From contig NC_133474.1 of NCBI RefSeq assembly GCF_025370935.1, forward strand, positions 14,663,581-14,727,580: 64,000 nt of DNA. The letters run 5' to 3'. The notes under the pieces are model-generated. The model did no database searches. It had not been told where the DNA came from and saw nothing but the letters and a program-made list of their open reading frames with translations. Origin of the DNA: Choristoneura fumiferana (Eukaryota; Arthropoda; Insecta; Lepidoptera; Tortricidae). Shown here in pieces: positions 9,762 to 21,396 of this stretch; within the stretch, counting starts at the first letter, position 1; the number at the start of each line of letters is the position of its first letter. The position numbers were made by a program, and so were the translations under genes.

Positions 9762-12700
9762 ATGGCCTTCTGTGCTGCTCTGTGTCTCATGAACTATTGT
9801 TGGGGGGATGACGAGTCTTTGCAGAGAGACCTGCCTCATCATGACATTCCCATCGAACCCCTGGACAATTCTTCCAGCCTTGACCTCAACCAGGATGCCT
9901 CGATTTGGCGATTTTGGAGACCTTGGAAGTTATGGAACTGGGGTTAAGATTTTTATATGCACTACCTTCACTTGTTTATATATACCTATATATTTTGGTC
10001 ACCATATTATCATTGACACCTAAGTATTTAATATGTTTTCATCAATAGGTCGTGACATGATAGAAGAAGAATTTGGTGATATTTCGAAGAGCGGTTCGGG
10101 AAGATACCGCTACCGTCATCGAGACCATCAAAAGCCTAAAATAAAGAACAAGGTTAAATTACTTTTTAAAATACATCAATTTGAAAGTTAAACTTGTGTT
10201 TTCATGTTAGATCACCTTATCCAAGTGTATTAAGTAATTATCGTTGCCGTGGGTAATTGGCGTATTTTGAAGCCGAGTTTAACAATAGATTTTTTTGTGC
10301 ACAAATGTCACTCAGCTTTTTCCTTGCTCTACCCAAGCTTTACCAGAGCTACATTAATATGGCAATGCATTTAATATACAATACCCGTGTACAATACTGT
10401 GTATTTCGTATTTTTTTTATTCACGCAATATACTTATTTGGCGAATGCAGGAAACTATAATAAACTGAATGAATATAAACTTTTTGATGATTATTGAAAT
10501 GTTAACACGAATATTATAGGTAGTCATTCACGATGACGCGTGCTGTGGTTCTTATTACAATGTCATTAATGCCTTATTTTGACAAAATTACGCGTCTTCG
10601 TGGTTGGCACTAGGTATACCTACCTACCCATCATACTGTCAAAGATTTACGTTGACGACGTTGTTGACGTACGATGATTTACGTTGTTAGATTTGTGTTG
10701 ACTGACGTAATTTGCGTGTTTTCTGTAATAAAAAATCTTAAATAATAATATGTAAATCGCAAACGATGTGATAGTTAAAAATGTTCGTATAGAGAGATAC
10801 TGATTGTTATATATTAAAAACATTACTTATTGATATAATTAAAAACAATTTTAAAAGATGTTTTACGTAGATTCGCAAAGGACTGTAACACGCCGCGACA
10901 GTTCGCTCATAGTGCCAGAAAGGATAAGACTCTCGCATGTAGGAGATGAGGGCCTGTCTACGGCTCGGGCGCAGTCCACCGCCCGCCTTTGCAGCGAATC
11001 CACCCTCTCTTTGATCGTTCGTCCCAAAGGTTCCGTCCAAAAAGAGCTGGTCACCATGCTTTTTGAGTCAATGCTGGACACAATCGTGGATTCGTGGGAG
11101 GTGATTGTACAGCAGAAAGCCGAGGAAAGCACTCCAAACATGGATTTCGGGAAAACAGCAAGTGAATTAACTTTTTCTAAAAAAAAAGGAAAAGGGAAAG
11201 AAACTGCCGGTAAACTTCAATTATTTGTACCTACCACCTTTAAAATATTTGTTACCTATCCGTCCCGAAATCATGCATAAATACTTACAAAATAAGTTAT
11301 GTTAATTGGTTAAATAGTTGTTCAATGATCGTTTCATTATACAGGGTGGAAAGTAGAGATGGGGCAGCAAGGGCAGCTACAGATCCCTTGCTGCTAGGCT
11401 GCTACGCGAAAAGGAGACTTTTACTAACTTTTTGAATGATGAAAATCGACATTCACAGATTTTTGATAAAATTTACAGTAAGCGAGAAAGTCGACAGATT
11501 TGACTTTTTTTATGCCCGTTTCTATCAAGGATTAAAACACTCTTTGAGACCAACTAAGCTTAGAGTACTAGAACAGCCACAAATCAAAGAAAGCTTTTTC
11601 CATACAGTTCGTAGGGTAGGTACTAAGTATACTTTGTAAAGTGAAACTTTCGCATGTCGTTTTTTTACGAATATGAATCTTTTATGCTTAAAGAAAATTA
11701 AACAGTATGTAGAGAACTTTGAACAAATAATAAGTCAGGAAGCGTAACTCAGAACAAAAAGTGGCCATACCTAAAACCAAAACGACTTATGATTCAAATA
11801 CCTACGAATCAATTTCAAGGTTGCAAATAGACGTGCTTGTTGATTAGTTAAAATTCAGAAACAAAGTAGGGATTGGTTGGCTCGCGTGATGCAGTGTCAA
11901 ATACACAAACTGCATAGACAACTGGCGTTCAGACGGATCACTTCTTACATCTAACGTTTCTATGACGTGTCATATATTGATTATGACTGCCTGTTCTTTA
12001 ACGACTTATAAGTAAAGGAAAAGGATAAGATTATTAATTCAGTTGTATTTTTTTGGCTGTTACCTCAGAACTCCGTCATTTATGAACCGAATTGAAAAAA
12101 TGTATATTTTCGTTTGTCTATGAATACCTCTAATTAAGTCCCATAGGCACAAAATCAGGATCGGATGATTGGATCCTAATGCCCCATCTCAACTTTTCAC
12201 CCTGTATAATTCCCTTAAGTGGCATACCTACCTTGCATATATATTCCTATTATGAAATCGCATAACAAATTTGGCAAAAAAATGTTATGTTTTTATTGAT
12301 TAAGATAATTAACGTTAGATGCCTATTAAAATAAATTAATAGATACAAATTTATTTTTAGGCGTAATTATAAATAATACGCGTGCATACTGTCGTTATTA
12401 CTTTAATGCCTATTGTGTTAAGCGTACGAACATTAACACACTCCTTAATCCTTATCTTTTCTTTCCCCTCTTAGCGAAAATCTCGAAAAGCAAGCGAAGT
12501 CGATCCAAGATGGAAGATCTATCGGATTCTGGTCAGGTAAAAAGAGAGGGAATAAGGTTTAAAACCAGATCACTCGAAAATACCATTCAAATATCTATAA
12601 ACCAGTACTTATATTTATACCTACAGGTAGGTACAGTAAATAAAGCATTTCGATTAGTTAACAAAATTAAATAGAGCTATTATTTTGTAGCACTGTCCGC

Positions 12701-15700
12701 GTGCGATTTGAAAAATTGATAACTGGCTGTACTTAATTAATTATTTTCTAAACCGATGCCGCGATGTAGGTACGACAAAGCAGAACAACAAGTAAAATAT
12801 ATGTAAATAAAATGTGAAGTAGGAATTATACCTTTTAGGTCGACGGGTACCAAAGCTGGTGGTCCGCGCCGGATGAGCGCGCTCTGGTCCGTTTCCGCAA
12901 CGGGAATCTCTACGAAGGAAACATCTCCATGAAGTGCATGCACGGAGAAGGCCGCTTTCAGTGGGCTGATGGCACCGTTTACTTTGTAAGCTGCTGATCT
13001 AAAACCTAATGTCTAGTCAAATCGAGTATCTGAAAAAGCCATCCTTACTTTTCTGGATAATCTTACTCATTGTGCGCGATCCGTAACGTTTTCTTAAGTT
13101 GCTACTTATGTTTAAGGGCCAATTCAAGGATAACGAAATTAATGGAAAAGGAATGATTCAATGGAAGGATGACACGTGGTACGAGGGCGAGTTTGCTGGT
13201 AGGCACAAAATTAATATTCTATTTGTTCGATGAAATAACTAATAATCTTGCGTTTTCTAGTTTCCTCCTAAGTGATTGATGGTATCAATAAAATATTAGA
13301 TAACATTATTATTATTATTATTATTATTAAGAGATCGCTCTTAAGCCTAGACCGCTTAAGCCGGTATACCTATAGGTCCGGACCTAAAATCGGCGGCAAA
13401 AATTGGTGTTATTTTTTTACTTTTCGGGGGGGGGGGGCACCTGCCGCATGCCTAGGAGCAGTCAGGATACCAAATTTTCTCCTCGTGATTAAGAATACTT
13501 GTTTCATCCGTTGTTTCTGATAGTGGTTGTACCGAATATGTCACAGGCAACTTGCGTCACGGGCACGGGTTGTACGTCAACTCCCGCGCACAGCGCTCCT
13601 ACGCCGGCGGTTGGCACTTGGCCACTAAACATGGAAAAGGAGTCATTTATTACTCGAAAACTTTCAAGAACTCTTACGACGGAGAGTGGGTTCATGTAAG
13701 TAGTAAATATTGTTCACTTCGTATATGAAAAAAAAAACGATTTTTATATAGGTGTTTTATTAGGTAGTCGAAGAAACTGAATCGCGTACCAGGGTAGAGC
13801 CGTAGAGCCCACGAAAATATTAGGTAAGTAATACAGTTTTCATTCTATGATGTGAGGAAAAACCTTTCTAAACAAATTAACTGGTGACTACTTTGGCAGG
13901 TAGGTATATAGAATCTTAACGTGACATTTGCAGCAAAAATATTCTACCAGCTGATACAATTCAGTTTCTTCGATAGCATCTTTACAAGATATATCGCAAG
14001 AATCGGCTTACACTCCTCTCAGTTTTTTTTCTTAGTACCTAATACGTAGATACTTGGAACATGAAACTACCATGAGAATCGCCCATTTTTAAATAAAGGA
14101 TGACTTCTGAAATCGAGTTTAGCTCGACAAGTTTTGAACTAAGTAATTCGTAGCTTTTCCTCTCGGAGCACACGCCATGGTGTCTACTAAAACCGGCGCT
14201 TAACTACCCACGTTGTCATCGTCATTTTTATTATTATTGTCAAATGTAGAGTGCTAATGTCCGAAACATGTCGAGCTAAACTCGATTAAAGACGTCATCC
14301 TATATTTAAAAATGGGCGATTCTCATGGTACGACAGTTATCCGTTTATTTCACTATGACAAAAACTTTTTAATCTTCATGAGGTGTCCAAACGCGATTTT
14401 TTCTGTTGTACCTTGTTTTGCCTAACAACTTTTTGCCTATTTTCAGTTTGTCTAATTTTAGATAAACTAATATTACTTAAGGGGATCTCATGCCCCAATG
14501 ACCTTCGATCTGAATTCCTTACTTTTCTAATGTTCTTTGTGGCTTATTATATTAACAACAACGGCTTTAAGCAATATAGTATCGCATATTTACTTCAAAG
14601 TTAATTGTCTTCGAGATATTTGGCATCAAAGTTTAACAATTTTAGGCCAAAAAACTGGTTTCCTGGCCATAACTTTTGTGTTAATTTCAAATGAAAATCC
14701 TCGACACGATTTTAGAGACGTCAAAGACGAACCCAAATATGTAGATTTCGTATTTGTTAGATCTTTCACGTCAATAGAGATACGAAATAAGTGTTTTTTA
14801 GACAATGTTAAAAAAACATACAAAATTAAGTATCTATTAATTTTTTTCAAAATCCGGTAGTCAAAAATGGAGATAAAAGATTGATGAACCGATAACCGTT
14901 TGACTTATAATTCTATCTGTACCTAGTGCAAAAGTAGGAGATACGATTAAAAACTTGTCAAAAATCGATGAAAACCTCGGGTAGCCCTTAAGGTAGGTAG
15001 GTTAACCTAATGTTTCATTTTACCTAATTTTCATTTTAGTGAAAGTCATTTTGTGTATAACTTACTTTACATAATTTTGTTTCGCCTATTTTTAAATGAC
15101 CTAACTGTCATTTTGTATAAAATTATTTCGTATAAAGTTTGACTGACATAATTATATTTCGTCTAACATACAAGTAGCATAATTTCATTTAGTATAAGCT
15201 TATTTCGTATAATGTTTGACTGACCTAATTATATTTTGTCTAACACATCGCATTGTTTTATTTATTCTAATGACGGTTAATCCGAATACATTCCGCTAAC
15301 GTTAGTTAATTCTAAAAAAGTTTAGTATTATAAAACCGAGGGTTCCCTGGTCAAACCTAATAACTCGATCTAATAACCAGTCATTCAAAATGATTTTAGT
15401 TAAAATGTTATTCAGCTATATGATGATTCGTGAAATGAGATGAAATAATGAAATAATTTATTTTACTTTAGACTGGTAACAAGTGGTTTTATAAATGTGT
15501 TAATGTGCAATGACACGGTACGTCTAACCAAAAACATTGGCATGCAAATATTAACTTATTAAATAAATTCACTAAAAAGACAATTAATTTTGTAATAGGT
15601 ATAAATTACTAATGTAAATTGAATAATAGTTATATAGTCAATGTAACCGTGTGATAATGACAATTATTATTTTAAACATTCTTCAATTGAATAAAACGCT

Positions 15701-18700
15701 TTATCTTTAAACGACTGATATAATTAACTGTTAAAATAAGAATCGAAAAAGTGAGTTTTCGATAAAATAATATTCGACAAAACAAGAGTTACGCAAATGA
15801 TCAAAAATGAAAATTCGACAATAAAAATTATGAATAATGAAATTATACAAATTGACTCTAGACAAACTATTCACTATAACAAAAGTTGAAAGTAGGCAAA
15901 AAAAAAAAATCGACAAGACAAGGGAATACCGATGTTTTCATAGATTTTGTAGGTACATCAAAAATAGCTAGTCACGACGTTACTTATTTGCCAGTTACAT
16001 ATAGCTTTTAAATCATCTGAATATCTAATTTTGCAGTCAATTAAAAATGAATCTGATTTTTAGGGTTCCATAGCCATTGAGGCCAATACGATTTTTCGAT
16101 TCAGTGATCTGTTTGCGAAATATTCAACTTTAAAGTGCAAATCTTGGCCGGTTTTTCTTTTCAGGTCTAAAATACTTAGTGATTTTTTACTACATCCGCG
16201 TTTTACGGTGTCGTCTACCCTATTCTACCTACATAGAGCTACATAAGTAGGAAATTTATTTATGTGACTGCGTTTCACAGAATGTACGTCACGGACTTGG
16301 ATCACGTGAGTACTGCGAAGCTAGTGGATATAAAGGCGAATGGGAACAATACGTTAGAGAGGGCCGAGGTTTGATGATTTGGCCTAATCATGATGTAAGT
16401 TCCTACACTATCGTGCAATATACCACTAGTATATGTATAATTGGGTGTTTCCTGGAAAAAACAATATTCTATTTAGTCTATCAGTCAGATAAGGTATCAG
16501 AAAATACTGCACAATAAATAGAATCAAAGACTGCACAGTAGTGATGTAACGAATATTCGCATTCGCATTCGCAAAATTTCTGCGAATGTTTTGCGAATAT
16601 GAATATCAGAAAAAATACAATTATTAGATAGGTTAATAAAATCAAGATACATTCATTTCTCCGCGTACTCGTACCTTAAAGGCCGGCAACGCACTTGTGA
16701 CTCTTCTGGTGTTGCAGGTGTCCATAGGCGACGGCAATCGCTTACCATCGGGCGATCCGCCTGCCCGTTTTCCCCCTATACCATAAAAAAAACACTTGTG
16801 TTTTTTATACAAAAAAATAACTTAATCTCGTAATCACATTATCAGTCTTCACTTAATCATTTGGTATTATTTATTTATTTACTTTGCGATGCGTTCCTAT
16901 AAACCGGGTAATTCTCGGAACAAAGTACAACCGGAACGCACTTCGTTCGAACGAGACTGCCATATACCACGCGCAATATAAATCTGCCTAAAAGTTCATT
17001 ACTTAATACTCAGTTTTGACGCATTTTTGAGATACATTTTTTTTGCGACGACTTTACGTTACTCCCGGATTGTGTTCGAATCGCTTACCGGTATACTTAG
17101 TGCCTATTCAATTATTGGAATTATACCTTTATAGTTTTTGTGTTTCTAGTCGTGGCAATGAACTTTTAGGCAAAGTTAGGCGGCGGAAGGTATAGACAAA
17201 TTAGCGCCAAAACGAAAAACTATATATTCGCATTCGCTTTCGCGAATGATCAAAAAATGACATTCGTTACATCACTACTGCACAGTACATAGTGTGCTGT
17301 GCACACCGGCAGGCCCCTTCCCCACTGGGCACACTGGGCACGTGCCCAGGGCCCTGCGATGGATTGGGGCCCCCTAGTCCGTACCTACTCCATTACCAAA
17401 CGATAACCGATAGCTTTATTGTGGGCATAGGGGCGGGGTAGGGCCTCTAATAGGTGAAAGACGGCCCTGTGTACACGTAAGTATTTTTACTTTTGTCCAT
17501 CAAACAAAAAATCACAAAGATGAAGCGCGTCGAAGTTCTGGAGTGGGGACCCGTGGCGTCAGGTCAGGCCGTGCTTAAGTGTCAGCGGGACTTTACTATA
17601 TCGTCATAATTTTTTGTTTAATTGTCAAAACAAATGCGTGTCCGATATTTTTTTAAATCTTACTGACGGATTTATTATTTTACATAATATTTTTAGAAAT
17701 CTAGCCTATTGTTGCAGGGAGTAGGTATATTAGTACCAACTTAAATTTTTGTGGTCAATAGAACATTTGTATTTTATGTTATTTTGATAAATAATTTATT
17801 GAACGTTATTGTAGTTTTATAGAGGAACTTGGAAAAATGGCGTTATGTCTGGTTGCGGTATTTACATTTGGGATGCGTATTATAATAACACGATGTCACT
17901 GCCATCGATCAGTGCCTTTCGGGGCCAATGGAATAATGGAAAACGAAATGGCTATGGTGTACTCAATTTAGGTCTCGGCCAGGGCTCACATTACAAAGGC
18001 GAATTTAAGGATAACATGAAACATGGTTCTGGAAAATTCGTCACTAATAATGGACTGATAATTCAGCATAAGAAATTATTTATCGATGATAACCTAGGGC
18101 CCGAAGATGACGATTACGCACAGAACTTCCGGGACAGCAAATACCCAGAAATACGAGAACCGTACACATTCGATATATGTGACAGCACTGTGGGCCTCAT
18201 TTATCACATTCAGCAGGCGTTGAAAAACTTTGATAGGCAAGTTGAAGTTAGAACAGTCATTATTAACGAGTTTATTGAAAATAACAAAGGCCTAGAAGGC
18301 GATGGTGCTTATAAACAAAGCAGCCGTAAAGAAGATGTTTCGGTAGCAACCGCCCAGATAAACATAGAGGATTTAATCAATTTCGAAGAGACGTCACTAA
18401 TCAAATCCCTGAAGTGCTACGAAACTGAATTAAGGCATATTTACTACAATTATGCTACGATCTGCAACAACGTGGAAATTCATTTTACTCCCGTTCTCAT
18501 CCGCATGTATCTTTGGCAATTGTACTTTGATTGCAATATGCATGACAAAGGTTTAACCTTTGTCCAAATAGATAACATATTCTTTAAAAACCCTGCTTGG
18601 ATAGCCAGGACACCACACAATCCATTTGAAAAGATATATTTTTGGCAGTTTCTGCACAGCTTGATCTCAGTTGCCACTGAGTTGTACGCAAAGAGACACT

Positions 18701-19964
18701 TTCCTGGCACAAAACCTGACACGATTTTGGCAAGTGCATTCAGAGAATTTATGGAAAGGGACATTTTACCTGGGGCTAATCGCCGCAAAGGTATGGTCTC
18801 ACAAATTCTATTTTGTAACCTTTACACTTTACTTAAATATACTGTAACTAGAACACACATGATCAATCCAGAAAAGAAATACTTTCGCCGGGAATCGAAT
18901 CCGTGTCTTCGTCAAACCAGGATGTGTGCGGCCAACTCGGAGCTTTAATCACACGGCGTAATTTCCCATTGTCTTCTCGAGACAAGTTACTATTTTTTAA
19001 TTTGCGAATTAATTGTCGCCAAACGTTGTCCAATTTCACACTGCACATGCACACACACCAAGTTTTTGTGACGGATATCTAGCGGGAAATCCTCGCAAGC
19101 GACATTCGTACGTTATCATTGATTTCAATATACTTAAACGATATAATAGGATTGCCTCTTTAAAAAATTGTAGATAACCTATTCCATTTTGATGGTAATT
19201 TCTAACATGTAATTCCACTACAACGTAGGTCACCTAGTTAACGGCTACGGCAGCACCGTGCCTCTGAAGAGCGTGTACGCCTTGTACCGAAGTGTGGGCG
19301 AGCCGCACACCGTGCGTGCGTTTTTGTGCGCGACGCGGCGGCCGGCGCATGATCTGGACAACCCCCAACCGCCTCTGATTGACGCACCCGACTCCTGCAT
19401 GCCTATAGGACGCAATGCGTACATTTTTGGAGACGAATTCACTTTTGTCACTGGTAAGTATAAATGCGAAAGTTTGCAAGTCTGTTTGTTTGTTTGTTAG
19501 CTCTTCACGTCTAAACCGCTAAACTGATTTAGATGAAATTCGGTATAGGTTTGAGTCCTGGGGAAGGACGTAGGATATAGTTTTTATCCCGGAAAATTGC
19601 ATAGTTCCCGCGGGATAGCGTGAAACGAATTCTACTACTATTGTATTTACTTTATCTTCTTACAGAAAACGACTTGGATCATCTTAAAGATGAAGAGCCA
19701 GAAGAGGAAACCCCAAAGTTGAAACTCTTTAACTTCGGGAATCTGCCATGCAAAACGGTCATCAAGATATTCGCTTTAATATTTCCACAACTCCTGGAAA
19801 AGGGACAAATAATGGATTTAGAAATAGAAATAACATTTTATGAATTCTTCGAAGCGTTCATCACGTGTGTGGAGGAAAGCATTCGGTTGAAGGACGAGGA
19901 ATTGTGGGCGGAACAGCTAGCGCTGCAGGGTGATGTGGCCACGCCTCTGCCCAGAATTCACTAG
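9762..19964 (+). CDS. RSPH10B: Radial spoke head 10 homolog B (MORN-repeat axonemal protein)
   Basis: Eleven exons join with matching phases: 9762-9942, 10049-10152, 10858-11209, 12475-12536, 12839-12985, 13117-13198, 13547-13695, 16281-16394, 17815-18790, 19229-19453, 19666-19964, giving 896 residues and a TAG stop. Residues about 258-470 hold nine MORN repeats (for example YEGNISMKCMHGEG, YDGEWVHNVRHGLG, YKGEFKDNMKHGSG). Beyond them lies the helical C-terminal region typical of RSPH10B, with landmarks ELRHIYYNYATI, HNPFEKIYFWQFLHSLI and FYEFFEAFITCVEESIRL. In the family this protein belongs to the radial spoke head of motile cilia and sperm flagella, which links the outer doublets to the central pair. 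Identity is firm from exon 4 onward. The first two exons fit in phase but encode a Trp-rich segment (IWRFWRPWKLWNWG) that I cannot match, and the exon 3 acceptor is weak; the Met at 10858 is an alternative start. The protein ends soon after the helical domain, shorter at the C-terminus than the vertebrate form. Introns contain several mobile elements. Confidence 0.88.
11340..12217. mobile_element. TIR DNA element (TACAGGGTG ends) in RSPH10B intron 3
   Basis: TATACAGGGTGGAAAG followed by GAGATGGGGCA at the left is mirrored by TGCCCCATCTC and TTTCACCCTGTATA at the right, about 29 bp of near-perfect terminal inverted repeats beginning at a TA. This suggests a Tc1/mariner-like non-autonomous element. 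A fragment of the AACCGACTTC family lies inside at about 12060-12170. No transposase frame is seen. Confidence 0.75.
13306..13330. repeat. (ATT)n microsatellite
   Basis: About eight tandem ATT units in RSPH10B intron 6. Confidence 0.9.
13768..13973. mobile_element. Palindromic MITE with TCGAAGAAACTGAAT ends
   Basis: TCGAAGAAACTGAATCG at the left matches TTCAGTTTCTTCGA at the right; ACCAGGGTAGA and TCTACCAG pair within. A related single end occurs at 7970-8030 (AAGAAACTGAAACGCGTGCC). It lies in RSPH10B intron 7. Confidence 0.75.
14069..14329. mobile_element. Foldback element with 40-bp arms
   Basis: ACCATGAGAATCGCCCATTT at the left is mirrored exactly by AAATGGGCGATTCTCATGGT at the right. 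A second inner pair uses ATCGAGTTTAGCTCGAC against GTCGAGCTAAACTCGAT. Related inner sequence occurs near 3370-3400. Intron 7 of RSPH10B. Confidence 0.8.
14345..15940. repeat. Degenerate block built from TTTCGTATAA / TTTGTCTAAC words
   Basis: Between about 15050 and 15245 a unit of about 70 bp containing TTATTTCGTATAA, GTTTGACTGAC and ATTATATTTCGTCTAAC is repeated with changes. The same word style appears inverted at 15720-15940 (TCGACAAAA, TTCGACAAT). This looks like an element with internally repetitive ends, rather than a gene; the frames that cross it are in low-complexity sequence. Confidence 0.5.
16663..16801 (+). mobile_element. Retroposon 3' end nested in the hAT MITE
   Basis: Contains GGCAACGCACTTGTGACTCT, GGTGTTGCAGGTGTCCATAG and CGCTTACCATCGGGCGATCC and ends in an A-rich tail. 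A related sequence lies at 50290-50410. It interrupts sequence that is continuous in the second hAT copy at 30.4 kb. The parent (LINE or SINE) is not identified. Confidence 0.7.
16965..17192. mobile_element. TA-flanked MITE nested in the hAT MITE
   Basis: Ends TACCACGCGC and (complement) TACCTTCCGC, with an inner pair GCCTAAAAGTTCATT / AATGAACTTTTAGGC, and TA duplicated at both sides (16963-16964, 17193-17194). The uninterrupted sequence is present at about 30245-30265. A second copy sits at 61740-61965, also between TA dinucleotides. Consistent with a Tc1/mariner-like non-autonomous element. Confidence 0.82.
18870..18965 (-). repeat. tRNA-like SINE fragment in RSPH10B intron 9
   Basis: On the minus strand the stretch contains a B-box-like GGATTCGATTCCC next to CGGCG. 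No complete cloverleaf can be drawn. It lies just after the exon 9 donor. Confidence 0.4.
19454..19645 (+). mobile_element. Helitron-like element fragment in RSPH10B intron 10
   Basis: Shares the ATAAATGCGAAAGT start, TTTTTATCCCGGAAAA centre and CCGCGGGATAGCG block with the copies at 39307 and 57921. It fills nearly the whole intron and begins next to the donor site. The 3' CTAG end is missing here. Confidence 0.7.
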
Positions 19965-20401
19965 TAACTTAAACTTGCCTGTTTAAAAGTTTGTTTTCAT
20001 TTATAAAATGTGTGTTTAATTTATTTTATTCTAATATACCTACGTACTACTCAACGGCTGCACCGCTTTTGATAAGTGATACGTCGTTGAATTCGTCTTG
20101 ATGACGCGAGTGACACTGGGTACATGATATTCTTAAAAAATAAAAATAGCGGATTTTTGGCGCCCAATTGGGTTTTCAATTTTTTTTTATTCAAACCTAT
20201 CGAGTAGAGATCAAATGAAAGCTAATATTAGCCCATTCTAAATATATATGGGTTATAATAGGTAGGTAGTTTAAATCTACCATTTTCACAGAAATTATAT
20301 CAAAAAGTGTGAAATAAAACAATAAATGAAAAAATCAAAACACCCGACTGCCTTAAAATAATAGTTACCTGCTAAAATGAAGAAAACGAGTCTAGTGGTC
20401 C

Positions 20402-20553
20402 AGAACTCTGTTAAGTAGCTAACTTAAAGATCAACAGTCGGGACCCATTCAAATCGTGACCATCTCAAAAACTCTTAGTACCTACCTACCTACATAACTC
20501 TTCTCTGCGGGTCCCGACTGTTGAGCTTTAAGTTAGCTACTTAATAGAGTTCT
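20402..20553. mobile_element. Palindromic MITE with AGAACTCTGTTAAGTAGCTA arms
   Basis: Left arm AGAACTCTGTTAAGTAGCTA plus CAACAGTCGGGACCC is mirrored by GGGTCCCGACTGTTG plus TAGCTACTTAATAGAGTTCT. Arms of about 45 bp, loop of about 60 bp. Confidence 0.8.
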
Positions 20554-20734
20554 AGCTCACTAAGTAGACTGTTTTCTTCTTTTTAGGATTTTTCAAGGTA
20601 CTCTGTTTTTTTTATGTATTTTCTTAGGCACACTATACGTGTTTTAATGCGCAGACTCGTGCAATGACCAGCGCACGCGCAGATTTTTTTACGGCCCGCA
20701 CAGTTTGAACGCGTAGATACGAGTAAGTAATAGT

Positions 20735-20990
20735 TATTTATTGAATCAGGCGTTACTTTGCTGAGGTCCATATCAATGAACTGAAACATTACTTTTATTG
20801 CTCAGACGCGACATTATGTCCATACATCCTCGGCCTCACATATACGCTATTGCAAAAAATGTGTGTTCATGCAGTTCCTCCATCTTCACACTGTAAGAAC
20901 ACACACAAATCATAAAAACCCATCTATCACCACCACCACACTACACTGACGCTTTTCGAACTCAACCAACAGAGCAACGCAACCAGATTC
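20735..20990. mobile_element. Family A MITE, one-ended copy
   Basis: Starts with TTATTGAATCAGGCGTTACT and TCCATATCAATGAACTG as at 5910 and 7085 in inverse orientation, then shares the CATGCAGTTCCTCCA and CACCACCACACTACACTGAC blocks with the 6771-7085 copy. The second arm is lost. Confidence 0.7.
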
Positions 20991-21396
20991 TGGTGGTTTA
21001 CGTAGGTACTTACACCTGTATGCCCCTAAACATAAGGTGGATGTATACATATTTTGACGCTATGGCTGTATATATATTTTTACATTCGACTGTACCTAAT
21101 GCAACAACAACGGCAGCGGGGTCCCACCTGCATGGTTGAGTGTGAGTGCGGCAATAGCGTAGATCTAAATACTTTCGCATGTGTCTTTGCCTTGCTTGCT
21201 TGACATTGACATGTGTTTGACATAATAAAATCACTACTACGTCGACATTCATAAAAATATAGTTTCATATCATATAAGATATATTTATTCTACAAGAATA
21301 CTTTTAACCACTTTTTAACGAATACAATTGTAATAAATTTAAATACTTTACGTTTACACTTGATCTGCTTTAATTAAATAGGTATCACCTGTGAAA

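Larger units (their letters stand above)
16539..17277. mobile_element. hAT-type MITE with 8-bp target duplication, carrying two nested insertions
   Basis: Terminal inverted repeats TAGTGATGTAACGAAT / ATTCGTTACATCACTA are flanked on both sides by the perfect 8-bp direct repeat CTGCACAG (16531-16538 and 17278-17285). Eight-base duplications are the hAT superfamily signature. Subterminal GCGAATGCGAAT-like repeats are present at both ends. The interior was later hit twice, at 16663-16801 and 16965-17192. A second, opposite copy without those insertions is at 30101-30570. Intron 8 of RSPH10B. Confidence 0.88.
19965..21396. other. Intergenic spacer between the two axonemal genes
   Basis: About 1.4 kb with no gene. 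It holds a palindrome at 20402-20553 and a family A MITE copy at 20735-20990. A TATAAA near 20004 could serve as a non-canonical poly(A) signal for RSPH10B. Confidence 0.6.

Noticed and set aside
10858..11280. 140-residue frame taken as a separate gene
   Set aside because: A donor at 11210 and phase-1 continuation into 12475 make it RSPH10B exon 3; the extra codons are intron.
18791..18948. Continuation of RSPH10B exon 9 by 52 codons
   Set aside because: A GTATGG donor follows AAAG at 18790 and the next exon joins in phase; the extension enters a tRNA-like repeat.
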